This document shows positions 1 through 12,900 of a stretch of 64,000 bases of DNA, piece by piece. Location of the stretch: the NCBI GenBank assembly GCA_002633005.1, contig NMRA01000141.1:738326-802325 (forward strand), written 5' to 3'. Each line of letters opens with the position of its first letter. Positions within the stretch are counted from its first letter, which is position 1. The translations under genes and the position numbers were made by a program. Source of the stretch: Phoronis australis. Its lineage: Eukaryota > Phoronida > Phoronidae. The notes beneath the pieces are model-generated. The model was given only the letters and a program-made list of their open reading frames with translations. It was not told the origin of the DNA and did no database searches.

Positions 1-940
1 CAACTGTGGGAACACAGAGGCGGCGGGGGTGAGATGTAAAAGTGAGTAGTTCGATGTATTGTTGAAGATAATATATGAAACTACTCAAGCTCTGTTTTGA
101 GACGTGAACATTAATAATTTGAAATTGCTACAAACCCACCATATGTCTATTTTTTAATTTACACCACTAAGTTGCTGGAACAAAATTAGTCTAACAAGCT
201 TCCTCCTCCAGTTGAAAGGGATTCTCGTTCATTCAAAGAGCTCGGGTTGCTCTTTATTGCTTGAGACCAGGTTTAATAAGATGGTTAAACCTTCGAGCAT
301 GGTCTCAAACAATCACGAACTGTCTCTTCTTTCCGAGCCGAGAAACCACTTTTCATTTTAATACGGAACAAGATGAGATCAGTTTTGCCATGGTAAATGG
401 TTGGAATAAAAAATTATTATTTTAAGAAAAGTCGACTTGATCATGATGATAAATATTTGCAAGACATTCATCTTCTGCAAGCTTATAGTTGGAGCATTTC
501 TGTCATATTTTAAACTTTAACCATACTGAGAGTATCTTCAGTATAACAGGTAACACTATTAATAGGCAGTCAGGATATCAAAACGCTTAAAATAAATACC
601 GGCAGATTAAGGGATTTTTGCAGCATAAGTTTCAAAATTTAGATAGAAAAAAAACCTTTGTGAAGTTTTGAACTCCCAAAATAAACCCTTTTGCATGGAA
701 ATCTATCAGAAGAGGCACCTTAGTTTTAGTTAGGAAATTGTCGTGAAAATTACGTGATAGATCTGCATGTACTGTGAATGTATGTGGGAATTTATGCTCT
801 CGTACATTGTTAGTCTACTTATAGTCGATTTTTTAAGATTAAGAAGAGATACCAGATTCAACAATTGCGTTTAGTCTGCTCTGTAGCTAATTTTATAATT
901 GATAATGGATATCACATCGTTTTCTGAACATTACTGTACG
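1..940. other. no gene recognised
   Basis: AT-rich sequence with no ORF, RNA gene or domain that I recognise. It could be intron or intergenic sequence upstream of the TSP1 gene. Confidence 0.5.
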
Positions 941-1115
941 TGATACGCCGTAAAATGGAACAATTTCGTAAAATGTAACAATTGTTACATTTTACGTTGC
1001 TAGGCCTCTCCTAAAACGTAACAAGTCGTTACATTTTATGAAATTGTTACAATTTACGTCGAATGCACATGCGAGAAATGTACCATTCTTACATTTTACG
1101 AAAGCGACGTCATAT
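941..1115 (+). repeat. palindromic repeat, left copy of an inverted pair
   Basis: Built from alternating orientations of the motif CGTAAAATGTAACA and its complement, with a perfect 30-bp palindrome at 967-996. The whole block recurs in reverse complement at 3451-3632, with the same outer end (TGATACGCCGTAAAATG). The two blocks are either the terminal inverted repeats of one 2.7-kb element or two MITE copies in opposite orientation. Confidence 0.8.
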
Positions 1116-3450
1116 TTCATGAGTTTGCTTGGTATTTGTCACACGGAGGAAAACCGTTGATACACTTAACGCCTTCTTTCTCGGATTGTGCGAATGAAAT
1201 TCTATTAAACGTGCCAGGTCGACTTTATTGATGTGTCCCTATGTACTTTCCATGGTTTTTAACATGAGTAGTTTTATGGTATAGTCAAAGTGTACAGCGT
1301 ACAGTTTCAACTCCACACGAAAGGAGTTTCCAGGATCAGGTAACAAGTTTTTTATCGTTAAAACTGTCTTACAATCTTTCGTTGGCGCTCATAAACCAAT
1401 TGTGTATCCGACACTACAGTAAACACACTTCCCTTGGTAAGAACAACAATTACATCATATTTGGCTGATATTTATAGTATTTCTTTTGGAACGAACGACA
1501 ACAACAAAATTTTTCATGAAGAATTCAATTTCGGAAGCCAATTTGATAGAAAAAAACACCAGTTTCTGTCCACAATAATTTGCTTAATTTCAGCCTTGGA
1601 GACATCGCTAATGCAGTAATTGCCCTTCTTCACACAGAAGGAGCAAAACCAACGTTTCTGATGCCAGTGGGTGCTGTCTACCACCTTAGTTACTAATGAC
1701 AATTTCTTAGAGACATTGTGGTGGAAGGAAATATAAGCACGCATTTATTTGCCGGCAGGTTGATAAATTTTGCCAAAGCAACTGCAAAATATCGCCTTTG
1801 AGAAGGGCGAGCCACTAGCTTAAAAAGTGGCGGCATAGCAACGAAAGAAATATCATTGTTCCTATGATGTCAAGCTTGTCTGAAATAGTGGTGGAAACAA
1901 CAGGTCAAACCATGACGTGTATACATTTACTTAAAAATGGGGTGCCTACCTGGGGTAATAGAAAATATTCTGCACTCTGAAGGAACATGATCATTTAGCT
2001 CAAACCTGGTCTACGTCGATAGTTTAAAGGGGTAGTAGTGCCAAAAAGCTGACTGTCCGCCTTTCGGACTACAAAAACATACACTTTCTATTTACATTAT
2101 CTTTTAAGATAAAATGTGAATTAGAATTGCTATTCGATCAAACATGATCGTTAGTTCGAAGTACATATAGATAAGGATAAAGATTGGACATTCTATTATT
2201 AATGGACGTGAAGTCACGTGTCTCATGACGCGCCACTTTTTGTGTTGCAGCTCGCGGATAAGGGAATTTGGTATATTAATCCTTTTGATGCATTGCATTA
2301 AATGCTCATATTAAACATCACTGGCTTCGACGTTGGCGGTTTTTGTTCCATGCAATCCACTTTCAATGAAACCTTGTTCGAATCATACTGTTAAATCACT
2401 GCGCTTTTCTAAGAATATTGGGGCTCATTCCACAAAAATCGTTGCGTGTTTTGTATGTCCGTTACCAGCTATTCTAATGACCCGTGACCGCAGCCGACTA
2501 GTCGTTAGTTCTAAAAAATGCCAGTGTCCAGAGTTCAACTTAACGCATTTTTTGAACGTACACATCATTGTGGAACGATCCCCAGTTCTTTGACAAGGAA
2601 TGTTTTCAATAAGTGAGAGGCAATATTGCGGTCTGAATTCAGTTCTTCGAGGCAAACTACAGATGGATATAGTTATATTTTCAAATAATACAGTGCTTGC
2701 CGATAGTTAAGAAATAATAAATTTTTGAAGTTGGTGCACGCCTAAACAAGATTTTAAATCTCAGCCTCCTCGTTTCCAAACAGTAGGCCTACTCTGCATT
2801 CCCAGCTGTCAAGCCGTTCCTCACAATATCGTAAAAGCTGAACATAGGAGTCCCTTTAAAATCCTTTAGGAACAGCACTCGCCGTCCACTATGAAAAGCC
2901 CGATGACAACATTGAACCATAAATGAGATGATTTTAAAATCTTTGAGGACCATGATGTATTAGAACTTTGCTAAACAAGTATTGTGTCCTCAATAAATAA
3001 ATTTTATAATAACAATAATAATAATAATAATAATAACGATAACGAAAACGATCACGAGTAATACTAGTGATAGTTGTAATGGTATTAATAGTTGTAACAG
3101 TAGTGATAGTAATGTAATACTAATAAAAATGATAATAGGTATCCAAATTCATGCCTTGTCAGGCCTTGTCATTCCTATACAGGATGTATACGAAAAGTGC
3201 AGTCCAAAAGGGTGCTTTTTCATAGAAAAAAATAGTTTCGAAATGGTGCCACTTTCGACAAAACTGAATTTTTGGAACAGAAGTGTGTGAAAATGTGAAT
3301 TTTCTCTAAATGGGTCACTTTTTGTTCGAGCCCACTCTTTAAGCGGGTAGGTATTCAATTTTTCGGGCGGCACTCCTCGTTTAAAAATACTCCTGACCAG
3401 TACCCCCGGACGTGTCAGATACCACTTGTTCGTGATTTTGGTTTCTTTGC
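1116..3450. other. interior between the inverted repeats, no gene recognised
   Basis: Short open frames exist (for example 2333-2593) but none shows a recognisable domain or splice context. If the flanking blocks are the ends of one transposon, this interior has lost any transposase coding capacity. It holds an (AAT)n microsatellite at 3007-3037. Confidence 0.5.
3007..3037. repeat. AAT trinucleotide microsatellite
   Basis: About ten AAT/ATA units in a row, followed by degenerate AACGAT-type repeats. Confidence 0.9.
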
Positions 3451-3632
3451 AATATGACGTGGGTTTCGTAAAATGTAACAATGGTACATTTCTCGCATGT
3501 GCGTTCGACAACTACGTAAAATGTAACAACTTGTAACATTTTAGGAGAGGCTTAGCAACGTAAAATATAACAATGACGTAAAATGTAGCAGTTGCAACAT
3601 TTTACGAAATTGTTACATTTTACGGCGTATCA
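3451..3632 (-). repeat. palindromic repeat, right copy of an inverted pair
   Basis: Reverse complement of the block at 941-1115 along its full length, ending with CATTTTACGGCGTATCA. Scattered mismatches show that the two copies have diverged. Confidence 0.8.
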
Positions 3633-5219
3633 AAGCATTCGTATTTGAAAAATAAATGTTTCTTCATATACATACGCCGAGGGAGATCCGCTTATGCCTT
3701 TCGTATGAATAAGACGCCGATCCGAAGAGTTGCAGGACCTAAAATGATCATATCTGGTAACTGTAGGACGATAATCGGGAGGATATCGGTCACACCGGGG
3801 TCAAAATCAGCAATTGGTGAGCAACCGGGAGAGTTTTTCCAATGCATATCCGAGTTTTCATTCTCAAAATATCGGCAGATGATCAGGCGGTACAGTTTGA
3901 TATAGGCCAGCGATCACACCATGTCCTACCGACGACGTCAAGGGCCATCCGACCGTTACCCAGCAGATTTTTTTCACGATAATATGCTGAGTGTTGTCGC
4001 GGCATGACGTACTCTAGTATATCGGTTGTCGTATCGGTGCGGTAGGTTATGGCTCGACTAGTATTGGCCATGCATTAGAAGTCAATCGGGGTGATCTTTT
4101 GAGAATCCCCCAATATGTGACTTAGGTATTAACAAGGACCACATGGAAGGCGTCACCTGATCCGGGATCTTTAAAATGAGCGCAATTTCGCCTGAAGACG
4201 AAGTCTCCCATCAAAGACCGAAAACGATTTTGAGTAACTTTACTCGTTATAGACGTATTTTGAATACAGGATTCTGAAAGCACAAAAAAGAACGGTGCCA
4301 TGTGTTTGAATCAAACTGCGCCGGTTTCAGCCATTATGGCAATGTTATGCGAACGAACAAACACATTTTTAGTGCCAGATCCACGTGGACTCTGAATCGA
4401 TCCTCTAGAACTCTTGACCACAGTCGACATCCATCGCCTACCACAGGAGTGTAGGTAGTAGAACGAATTTCCTCCATTACCTGGGATACATTCCGTGGAG
4501 AGAGGGCACCATGTTCTTGCGAGTGTGGCGAGATCACGTGAGTGAAAGGAGAGTGTAAGCTCATGACCGTAAGCTTATTAGCAAGGAGTGTACCGTACGA
4601 AGAATTATAGCACACTCCTTTAGTTGTCATTAGCGTGAACTGGTAACGAAACTGACACTGCAAAATGATTCGTCGGGAAGACTGAAAAATTAACGAGATT
4701 TCTCACCACAAGTGTCTCGCGAGTGTCTTCCATAGCGGAATGTTCCTTTTGCTTCTAAGAAAGAAAGCTATCCACTCATAACAAGTTGAGCCTGTCATAT
4801 AATAGTACATGGCAAATACGATCGTCTATTCGTCAATTTGAACGGAGAGCTGAACTTGGGTTCTCAATAACGTGTGTCTTCTCAAATTCTTTTCAGAGTC
4901 AAAAATCTTTTCATGTATGACCTAAACAATAAAAGGCTGCAATGACTTATCCTTGGAAACCAATGACGGCATCTCTTTAAATAAACTCTATTAATCAGAA
5001 GATTCGTCTGAACACAATAGTTTATTTAAACAGGAGAAGATTCATGCTGTAGTACCATAAGTTGTAGTTGAGACTGATATCAAATATTTCACTAAACTCT
5101 ATTCATTAAAATTTCATTTTGTGTCATTCTCATTACACGGTCCAGCGAGTTTTACGCCCCGGTCCAAACTCATACTATTGAAAGAGCATTGAACCGGTGT
5201 TTTCTGTCAAAAGTGACAA
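3633..5219. other. no gene recognised
   Basis: Open frames on the minus strand at 4334-4663 (109 codons) and on the plus strand at 3645-3905 show no domain, transmembrane segment or convincing splice signals. I treat them as chance. Confidence 0.4.
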
Positions 5220-5490
5220 GTTTTATTCAGGCCACTTGTTATGAAATTGGTCTCAAATTGTCTCTGAGTCAAAATAAGTGGGATTTCTGGAATGGAAAAG
5301 AACGGACAGTTTGTTTATTTATTCACATTATGCGCATAAACTTTGTTGAGCTTGGTCTGAAGTAAAGAACAGGCAAGATATAACCCGCGTAAGAGGACTA
5401 AATTAAAACTTCTTTTGAACAGAAAGCACGTGGTTAATGCCATAGTTGAGCAGTGATGCCATTGCATTTCTGAGAATTTAAAGTGTACAC
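5220..5490 (+). repeat. paralogous copy of the TSP1-unit intron, cut by a LINE insertion
   Basis: This stretch is clearly related to 10030-10250, the intron after the first TSP1 exon: shared strings include AGATATAACC, ACAGAAAGCAC, GGTTAATG and GCATTTCTGAGAATTTA in the same order. The paralogy stops at about 5490 (AAGTGTACAC). The sequence that follows in the paralogue (ACATGTGTAG...TACGTTATTTA) reappears at about 9598. So a former intron was opened by about 4.1 kb of inserted DNA. Confidence 0.7.
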
Positions 5491-6594
5491 AATCCGACAT
5501 TAAGAAAACGCCCAACTCGCAATGGGCAAGTTGCGTAAAATCTCAGCTCGCATTTTCGGATTTGAGGTCACCAAAGTTTTGGTATCGGTGATGTCCGATA
5601 GGTGTCACTGGCAATGCGGCCGATTGCTTTGCAAGCACTGCCGCTTGGCGGCTGACTAGGTCTAGTACTTCACGACCAAATAAACGACAATGAAACGAGA
5701 CTGTTACAGTGAGAAACTGTTTTTTAATATAGTGTTACTTCTTCGCAACCGTGATAGTGCGGTAACGGCAGTGATAGGGCTGCGGGTCGTGAGCTGCCCG
5801 CCCTGAATATTTCAAGTGAAGCAGCGCTCATACATGATCGAGTGACAAAACAGTTTCTGATGGCCGTGAGGAGCTGGCTTGCTTGTGTGAGGTCGATGGG
5901 ATGGTTATTTGTAACCTTTTGAGGATCGCGCTCGCTTGAAGTCTGGCAGCCCCAGATCAATGGGTAATCCTCCGGCCCATCCATGTTTCAGGTTGAGTCG
6001 CCTGTTTGGATGTTAAAATCTATGACTTGCTAACATAGGTGTTACATTATCTTCAGAAAGGACTAAGGAAGGGGAGACGAGATGTGAAGGGTGTGGGAGG
6101 ATGTCAAAGTCTGTTAAAGGAAAAAATATACATCAGACAAAGATTAAGTGTATATCAACCAATGGTAAGCGCTTGGGTTTACCCTTATAAGTCGTCGGAG
6201 TGTGTCGACCAGGAGACAAACCACAGTGTCACACAGAATCCTGAGCCTGAGGCTGGTAAAGGTAGAAGAGCTGTTAAGTGACGGAAATCATCTGATAATC
6301 ATTCATAGCTGGAAATGGATACGGATTTAAGCATCGCTTTCCGCACAATTAAAGGCAGTGCAGCAAGGAAATTTCAGGTGCTGGGGAGTATGATAAGTAA
6401 CTATGGTACCCTGAAGTTTGGTGAAAAAGAGCAAAAGGAAAGGAAAGAATTTATTCCAAACAAAGCAGGAGGAGGAGGACAATCCAATCATTAAGGAAGA
6501 ACGTGAGGAGACTACGTGCAGCCATGCAGCAGGAGGTTCCTAGAGCTGAAGAGGTTGGAGTACTGCCGAGGAATGTGAGAAAACAGATTGCAAA

Positions 6595-7770
6595 GCAGAA
6601 GCAAGAAAAGACTTCACTGAGAATCCTTTCCGTTTCGTGAAGCAGCTGTTCAAAGAGAAGACTAGTGGCACTCTCATTGTATCTCAGGAGATATTGGAGG
6701 AACACCTGGAGTCTGTATATTCTGATGAGATGAGGAATTCTGTCCCAGAACCAGTGGCTGATCAGAGTAGTGAAGCCGTCTGCTCCGACATTTCTGTTTG
6801 ATGAGTCAATGGTTAAGATGAATGAGGCGAAGGAGGTCATCAGGAAGGCTAGAAGTAAGTCAGCAGGGGGACCCAATGGTGTAACCTATGCAGTGTATAA
6901 GAACTGTCCAAAGTTGGTCACTTGTCTGTGGAGAGCCTTGGTAAAGGTGTGGGAGAAGGTGGCTATACCCGAGTCTTGGTGCAAAACTGATGGTATTTAC
7001 ATACCGAAAGAAGAAAACTCTAGTAAGGTCAGTTCAGACCAAACTCTTTGTTGAATATTGAAGGGAAGATCTTCTTCACAGTCTTGGCAAGGAGATTAAC
7101 AAGGTTAATTCGGCTAATGGATTCATTGACACCAGCATTCAGAAGGGTTTCTTGGGTGTCTGGAACACGTTGCTATGATCTGGTAAAAAATTAAGGATGC
7201 CAAGAAAGATAAGAATGACCTGCATGTGATCTGGTTAGATCTTGCCAATGCCTATGGATCTGTTCCACACAGCATGTTGAGACTGGCAATGGAATTTTTT
7301 TCATATTCCACAGAGATTGCAAAGTTGCTTAATGTTGTATTTTGATCAGTTAAAGCTGCGTTTCACCACAGCAAAGTATACAACAAAGTATGTGAGACTG
7401 GAGAAAGGAATTGCGATGGGATGTGCCATTTCACCTATCCTATTTGTAATGGTAATGGAGGTGGTTATTAGAGGTGTCAGTGAAGAGCAGAGGAACTTCC
7501 AGGGGGAAGTGAGAGTCAGGGCGTTTATGTATGATCTAACAATCTTGCAGGAAAATGCGTCTGTTGCAAGGAGAGTTCTACAAAGACTTACTGAGCTTAT
7601 TGGCTGGAACAGAATGGCTTCAAAACCCAAGAAGAGCAGAGTGTTGTCACTCAGAAAGGGTGCTGTTGTGAACGTTGCCTTTGACATTGCAGGAGAAAGA
7701 ATTGCAACTGTGCGTGAGCAGGGAGCAAAGAGCCTATGAAAGTGATATAGTTTCCCACTTACAGATCGTC
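6595..7770 (+). pseudogene. LINE reverse transcriptase, frameshifted, motif C changed
   Basis: Recognisable blocks in changing frames: an upstream segment (AEARKDFTENPFRFVKQLF) at 6595; the RT thumb/finger region at 6815-7020 (ARSKSAGGPNGVTYAVYKNC, IPKEENS); LLNIEGKIFFTVLARRL at about 7047-7100; motif A with its aspartate in VIWLDLANAYGSVPH at 7227-7271; RLEKGIAMGCAISPILF at 7404-7445; and motif C at about 7522-7545. Motif C reads FMYDL where the family has FMDDL, so one catalytic aspartate is replaced by tyrosine. Between blocks there are stops (for example near 7190) and several frameshifts. The polymerase cannot be active. The call rests on block order and motif match. Confidence 0.85.
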
Positions 7771-9260
7771 GTCGGGGAGTGGAATTACAGCGACAGGCAG
7801 AGGGTGGTTTGCTAAGTATCCACAAACCTGGCTTGCCAGGAAAGTTCAAGATGTGTTGTGTGTGCTTTGGTTTACTACCGAGACTTATGTGGCCAGTGAC
7901 CATCTATGAAAAAACTCTGTCTAGAATTGAGATGATTGAGCGTAAGATCAGCAAAATGGTGAGAATTTGGCTTGATTTATCCATGATTCCATCATCAGTA
8001 GCACGTACAGTAAGCAAAGTAAATTGCGTTTACCAATTACATCTGTTGTAGAAAAGTACAAGGTTGTAAAGGTCTGGCTGCAATCTCTGCTGTGTGAATC
8101 GACTGACAACACCATAAGAGACAAACCACCAAAGCTAAATACTGGTAGGAAGTGGAAAGTGAGTGAAACAATGAAGACTGCAAGTGAGATGGCTCATCAG
8201 AAGGAACTTGTTGGTGTGGTGAGAGATGGTAGAAGAGGTATTGGAGTGACCAAGAGGTAACAATTTTGGTCTGAGGCAAGGGGGTCAGAAGGAAGGAAAC
8301 TACGTGAGCAAGAAGTCCGGCAAATGCAGGAAGAGCGTCGGTTAGTGCATGCTGTGCAGCAGGCTCAACAGGGATGGTGGCTGAATTGGAATGATGTGGA
8401 ACTACTGGTGGAGTATGAGTGCAGGTCATCTGAAGTTCCTCATCCAGTCAGCATATGATGTCACCTGCCAATTTGGTGAGATGGGGCTTGGGGACAGATT
8501 CTTCTTGTCGTTTTTGCCATAGAAGTTGTGGTTTGAGACATATATTTTCTGGCTGCAGTAAGGAGCTGACGTGCTGATGGTATACTTTCAAGCACAATTT
8601 GGCACTAGGTGTTATACGAGAAGCAGTTGAGTGCGCAGTAGCTCCATCCAAAGAATGTCAAAAGATAAATTTCGTCAGGCAAGGGGTTGCAAGTACGAAC
8701 AGTGTCAAGACACCAGCTACTGCCAATGGGCATTGGACGATTCGAATAGACAAGACACTTCCAGAGGGATCGCTCCTGTCTGGTTTGGGTTCCGATGTAG
8801 TGTTGCTCGATGAAGTGAGAAAACATCTTGTTCTTGGTGAACTAATAGTTGCATGGGAAGAGGGTTCCTGTGGAGCCCATGAATGTAAGCTGTTACGGTA
8901 TGCAGAACTAGCAATAGAAATCCAGGGGAAGGTTACAGCAGTGAAGTGATTCCTTTTGAGGTGGGATGTCGAGGTTTTCTGCCTTCATCTTTATGGAGGT
9001 CCCTGAAGGTCGCTGGTGTGAACCATTCTAGCAAGGTGGTCAAAGTGTGTGGACAGAAGGCTGTTGAGGGCAGCACATGGATTATGCGGAAGTACATGCC
9101 CGATAGTTATATTAATATGGCGTTAGGATTTGATGGCCAACTGCAACGCAACTACATCGACCAGCTGTTGCGGGCTTACCGTGTGGAGAGATCCTGAGCT
9201 TTATCTTAAGGAAGCATGGCGCTCAGCTGATGATTGCAGTTGTCCGTGGAGCACAACCAT
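7771..9260 (+). pseudogene. LINE C-terminal region with zinc knuckle, broken
   Basis: Continues the RT ORF in several frames. The segment at 8455-8575 reads ANLVRWGLG, then a Cys/His cluster (CRFCHRSCGLRHIFSGC), the typical zinc knuckle after the RT of this LINE type, and stops at a TGA at about 8574. A third block at 8946-9197 starts IPFEVGCRGFLPSSLW, matching the family's C-terminal 'VGCRGF' segment. In-frame stops and frame changes separate the blocks. No intact endonuclease domain could be recognised. Confidence 0.75.
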
Positions 9261-9824
9261 CTATCTTTGTGTATTTAATTCCTCTGTGTTATATTAGAAG
9301 AGAAAACGTGCGTATCGTTCCGTTGTATTCAACACCTTTGTAATGGCATGTTGAAATAAAGCACTTTTTTCAGAATCGTCACAGTTCCCTCGCTAGACGC
9401 AGCGCGACAATTGATCGTATTGTCTATGTAACTCGGCCACTGCTCTCGGTGTGACAAGATATCACAACTTATTTGCTTTCGGCACTGCCAGATCTTCACT
9501 CTGTTACCACAGCACGTCCACTGTACTATACTTCCTGTACAAACACGATTCCCACTACTATCTATCATCGTGCTATGTACGTAAACGCGGACACTGCTAC
9601 ATGTGTAGTCTTGTACGTTATTTACTCACAGTGCACATGTATATACTCCTGAATAATACATTCCTTATATATTTAATCGTGTGTTTATACTGCTGGACCC
9701 GAGTGGGAATCCTTCACTTGTATTTCTCAAAAACTCTTTCTTGTACTATTTCTTATCTTATTTGTGTACTATGATCTACCAAACAGACATAGAAATAAAG
9801 TGTTTTATTATTTACTTTGCTTAG

Positions 9825-9995
9825 TTAACGGTGGTTGGTCTGCCTGGACTTTACAGTCATCCTGCAGCGTCACCTGTGGTGGTGGAACACAATCACGCAT
9901 AAGAACATGTAACAATCCTGCCCCTCTCAACGGTGGAGCCACCTGTCGAGGAAACACAAGGGACTGGATACAATGCAATACGAGAGGGTGTCCAG
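9825..9995 (+). CDS. TSP1 exon 1
   Basis: Acceptor TTAG and donor GTAAAT, 171 nt, phase 1-1. The repeat reads [20 protein letters not shown] at its start; TLQ replaces the second/third tryptophan spacing seen in the other repeats. The encoded 57 residues are identical to those of the next exon. Confidence 0.9.
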
Positions 9996-12900
9996 GTAAA
10001 TGAAAAATCCCAAGCATACTCATAAAATTTCAGGCCACGGTGTAACGAAGAATTTGAAGAACTTGGTTTGTCAAAATAACGAACAGTTGGTTCTTCCCGA
10101 GTTAAACACCACTTCTAAAATGAGTTTTAAAACACGACAAGATATAACCGTAAGTGGACTAAACCAAAACCTTTTGGACAGAAAGCACAGGGGTTAATGA
10201 CATTTTAACCACTGTTGCCATAGCATTTCTGAGAATTTATTAAAGTATACATGTGTAGCCGTATACGTTATTTATTCACAGTGTTTTTGGAATTTTCTAA
10301 TTGCCTAGTTAACGGTGGTTGGTCTGCCTGGACTTTACAGTCATCCTGCAGCGTCACCTGTGGTGGTGGAACACAATCACGCATAAGGACGTGTAACAAC
10401 CCCGCCCCTCTCAACGGTGGAGCCACCTGTCGAGGAAACACAAGGGACTGGATACAATGCAATACGAGAGGGTGTCCGGGTAAATGAAAAATACCCAGTT
10501 ATTGATATCTAGTGACATCAGTGCTACCGTGTTTTGATGAGGGACATCTTAATAAAGATGCTAGGAAGTTGCAATTTTTAGGAAAATCATCAATTTAATA
10601 CGATTGACACTTAGTGTTGGATAACACGTACGTTATTCATAGCATTTCCTAAACAATTTAAAGAACTTAGATATTCATTATTTTGGGTCATCTTTGTTGC
10701 AATATGGGTCCGTTTTGGCACAAAGGACTAAGTACAGTGTCACCTGGAGAGTAAAATACAACCACGGACGAGGTAACGTAACAGCCCTACTTCTGAGACA
10801 AACTAAGAAGAATATGTAGGCCTAGTCCAATACAAAGGGATATCTAGATTGGCAGAGATCATCAGAGTGATTCCTTTTACGTATTAAGCCTCGGTATTTT
10901 TTAACGTTTTCTTTTAAACAAAAACATGCCTGTGAATCTTTAATTGAACAAAACGATGCGTAAGACCTCAGTATTATGTAACGAACTTTTATTTCTAGTT
11001 GATGGTGGTTGGTCCAGTTGGTCTAACTGGTCGTCGTGTAGTGTCACGTGTGGAGGAGGAAATCAGTCAAGGACGAGAGCATGTGATAACCCCACCCCAT
11101 TGTATGGAGGAGCGAACTGCAGTGAGAATTTCACCGAAGAACAAAGGTGTAACGTAATGGATTGTCCAGGTAAGCATACCAACCGAAAATTGTATGCATC
11201 GTGACCCCACCAAGGCGTGTCACAGTAGTCGAATCCAATCAAATCAATCAACGTCGGCGCTTATTCTCAGTACATGTACGTATCTTCATTTCAAGTCTTG
11301 GCAAAATTGGTCAAGTCGTTAAACCAAATATTGACGGAAAAGGAATGTTTAAAAACGGCGAACAGGGGGTGCCACGTAAGTCAAAATCTCACCGAAAATC
11401 AACTGGTGTCCCCCGCAATTCACCATTATCCATCACATGCACCGGCAGGGCCCCACAGAACTCGGACTCGGCTCATACACAGACTTGGTACTTATCCAAT
11501 CACTCCCAGTACAAGTTTACTCAAAGCGCCATTGATTGGTGATTTCCGCATCCTTGTTATCGCGGTAGCTTCGATTTGTGATCCTGCACGTACATTTATG
11601 ACATTGTTTGTAAAAGATGACGTCATAGTTTTAATTTTCACAACTAAAGTATTTCTATTTGACATTCTAAAAAGAAATTTTGACCAGTCCCTTTAAAATT
11701 TGCTTTCATAAAAATGGTTTAACAAAATGCCAAGAGCTCATATGTCGCCCTTTGAAATTTTGTGCCTAGTTGACGGCGGCTGGTCGGTATGGACCAATTG
11801 GACTACATGCACTGCCACGTGTGGTGGAGGAAATCAGTCCAGGGTGAGATCCTGTAATAATCCTGTCCCGATGTATGGAGGAGAAAACTGTACTGGAAAT
11901 GGTACAGGAGAAAGAGTGTGTAACACACTGAATTGTCCAGGTTTGTAATCACAGTATAACGGTTTGTAATTAAGGCAACCGGTAAAATGTTTCCAATTTA
12001 TGCAATAGTTCGTAAAAATGCTGGATATTAAAGATACGTTTGCCCTGACAAACACTTTGTTCGAGGTTACAACGCAAGGGCGTATCCAGAGGCTATCGGT
12101 TATTGCAGTTTCTCATCTCACATGGCTACAGAAATCAGGAAATGGTGATACTTATGCTTAGTAATAAACCCAGTGCACCTATATTCAAAAATACATTATT
12201 CAATATACTAAACAGTTTAACCAACGCCACCAATTGGTTAAATTTTGAGACGAGAAGTCGGAACGTCCTCAGATATCTTAGTTGATTCTTCACATACTGT
12301 CAGCGGCGATGTCTGATTCGGTGTGAATTCCTCTGTAAACGTTGAACAGGTACCTAAAATGTGTACTAGTTACATTTTCAAGTGACAAATTTTCTGTTCC
12401 TGGAGGCGTTTTAACATGTTTGTGTTTTCATGTTTGGCCGCCACGCTATAGCACTGAACAATCAGTAAATATCCTACAGAGCTCTCGCTCTTTGCAGTTG
12501 ACGGCAGCTGGTCGGCTTGGACCAATTGGACTGCGTGCACCGCCACGTGCGGGGGAGGAAATCAGTCTATGGTGAGATCCTGTAATAACCCTGTCCCGAT
12601 GTATGGAGGAGCAAATTGTACTGGAAATGGTACAAGAGAAAGAGTTTGTAACACAATGAATTGTCCAGGTTTGTAATCACAGTATAACGGTTTATTTTTA
12701 TGGCTACCAGTAAAATGTTTCTAATTTACACTGGAGTTGGTAAAATTTTCTGGATATCAAAGATAAGCTTTCCATGAGAAATACTTTGCTCGTGGATACA
12801 AGACCTACCCTGTGACCGTCGGACATAACAGGTTCGCAACTTACTTCGTTAGGGAGACGAGAAGATGGAATCGGGTATACGGACAGTAATGTACCAATGC

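Larger units (their letters stand above)
5491..9598 (+). mobile_element. decayed non-LTR retrotransposon (LINE), near full length
   Basis: The limits come from the paralogous uninterrupted intron at about 10230-10290. Inside are remnants of a reverse transcriptase (6595-7770) and its C-terminal region with a zinc knuckle (to about 9260), then a poly(A) signal AATAAA at 9355-9360. The coding frame is broken many times by frameshifts and stops, so the copy is dead. The last about 230 bases (9370-9598) have no recognisable LINE sequence and may be a second small insertion. The clade is uncertain; the family resembles LINE proteins common in fish, lancelets and cnidarians. Confidence 0.75.

Noticed and set aside
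4334-4663. 109-codon minus-strand ORF
   Set aside because: No domain, no splice context and no neighbouring exons; length is within chance expectation.
7346-7903. 185-codon ORF on the minus strand
   Set aside because: It is antisense to the LINE reverse transcriptase remnant, whose plus-strand motifs are clear.
1-9824. Signal-peptide exon for the TSP1 gene
   Set aside because: No Met-led hydrophobic stretch followed by a phase-1 donor was convincing; the start may lie upstream of the window.
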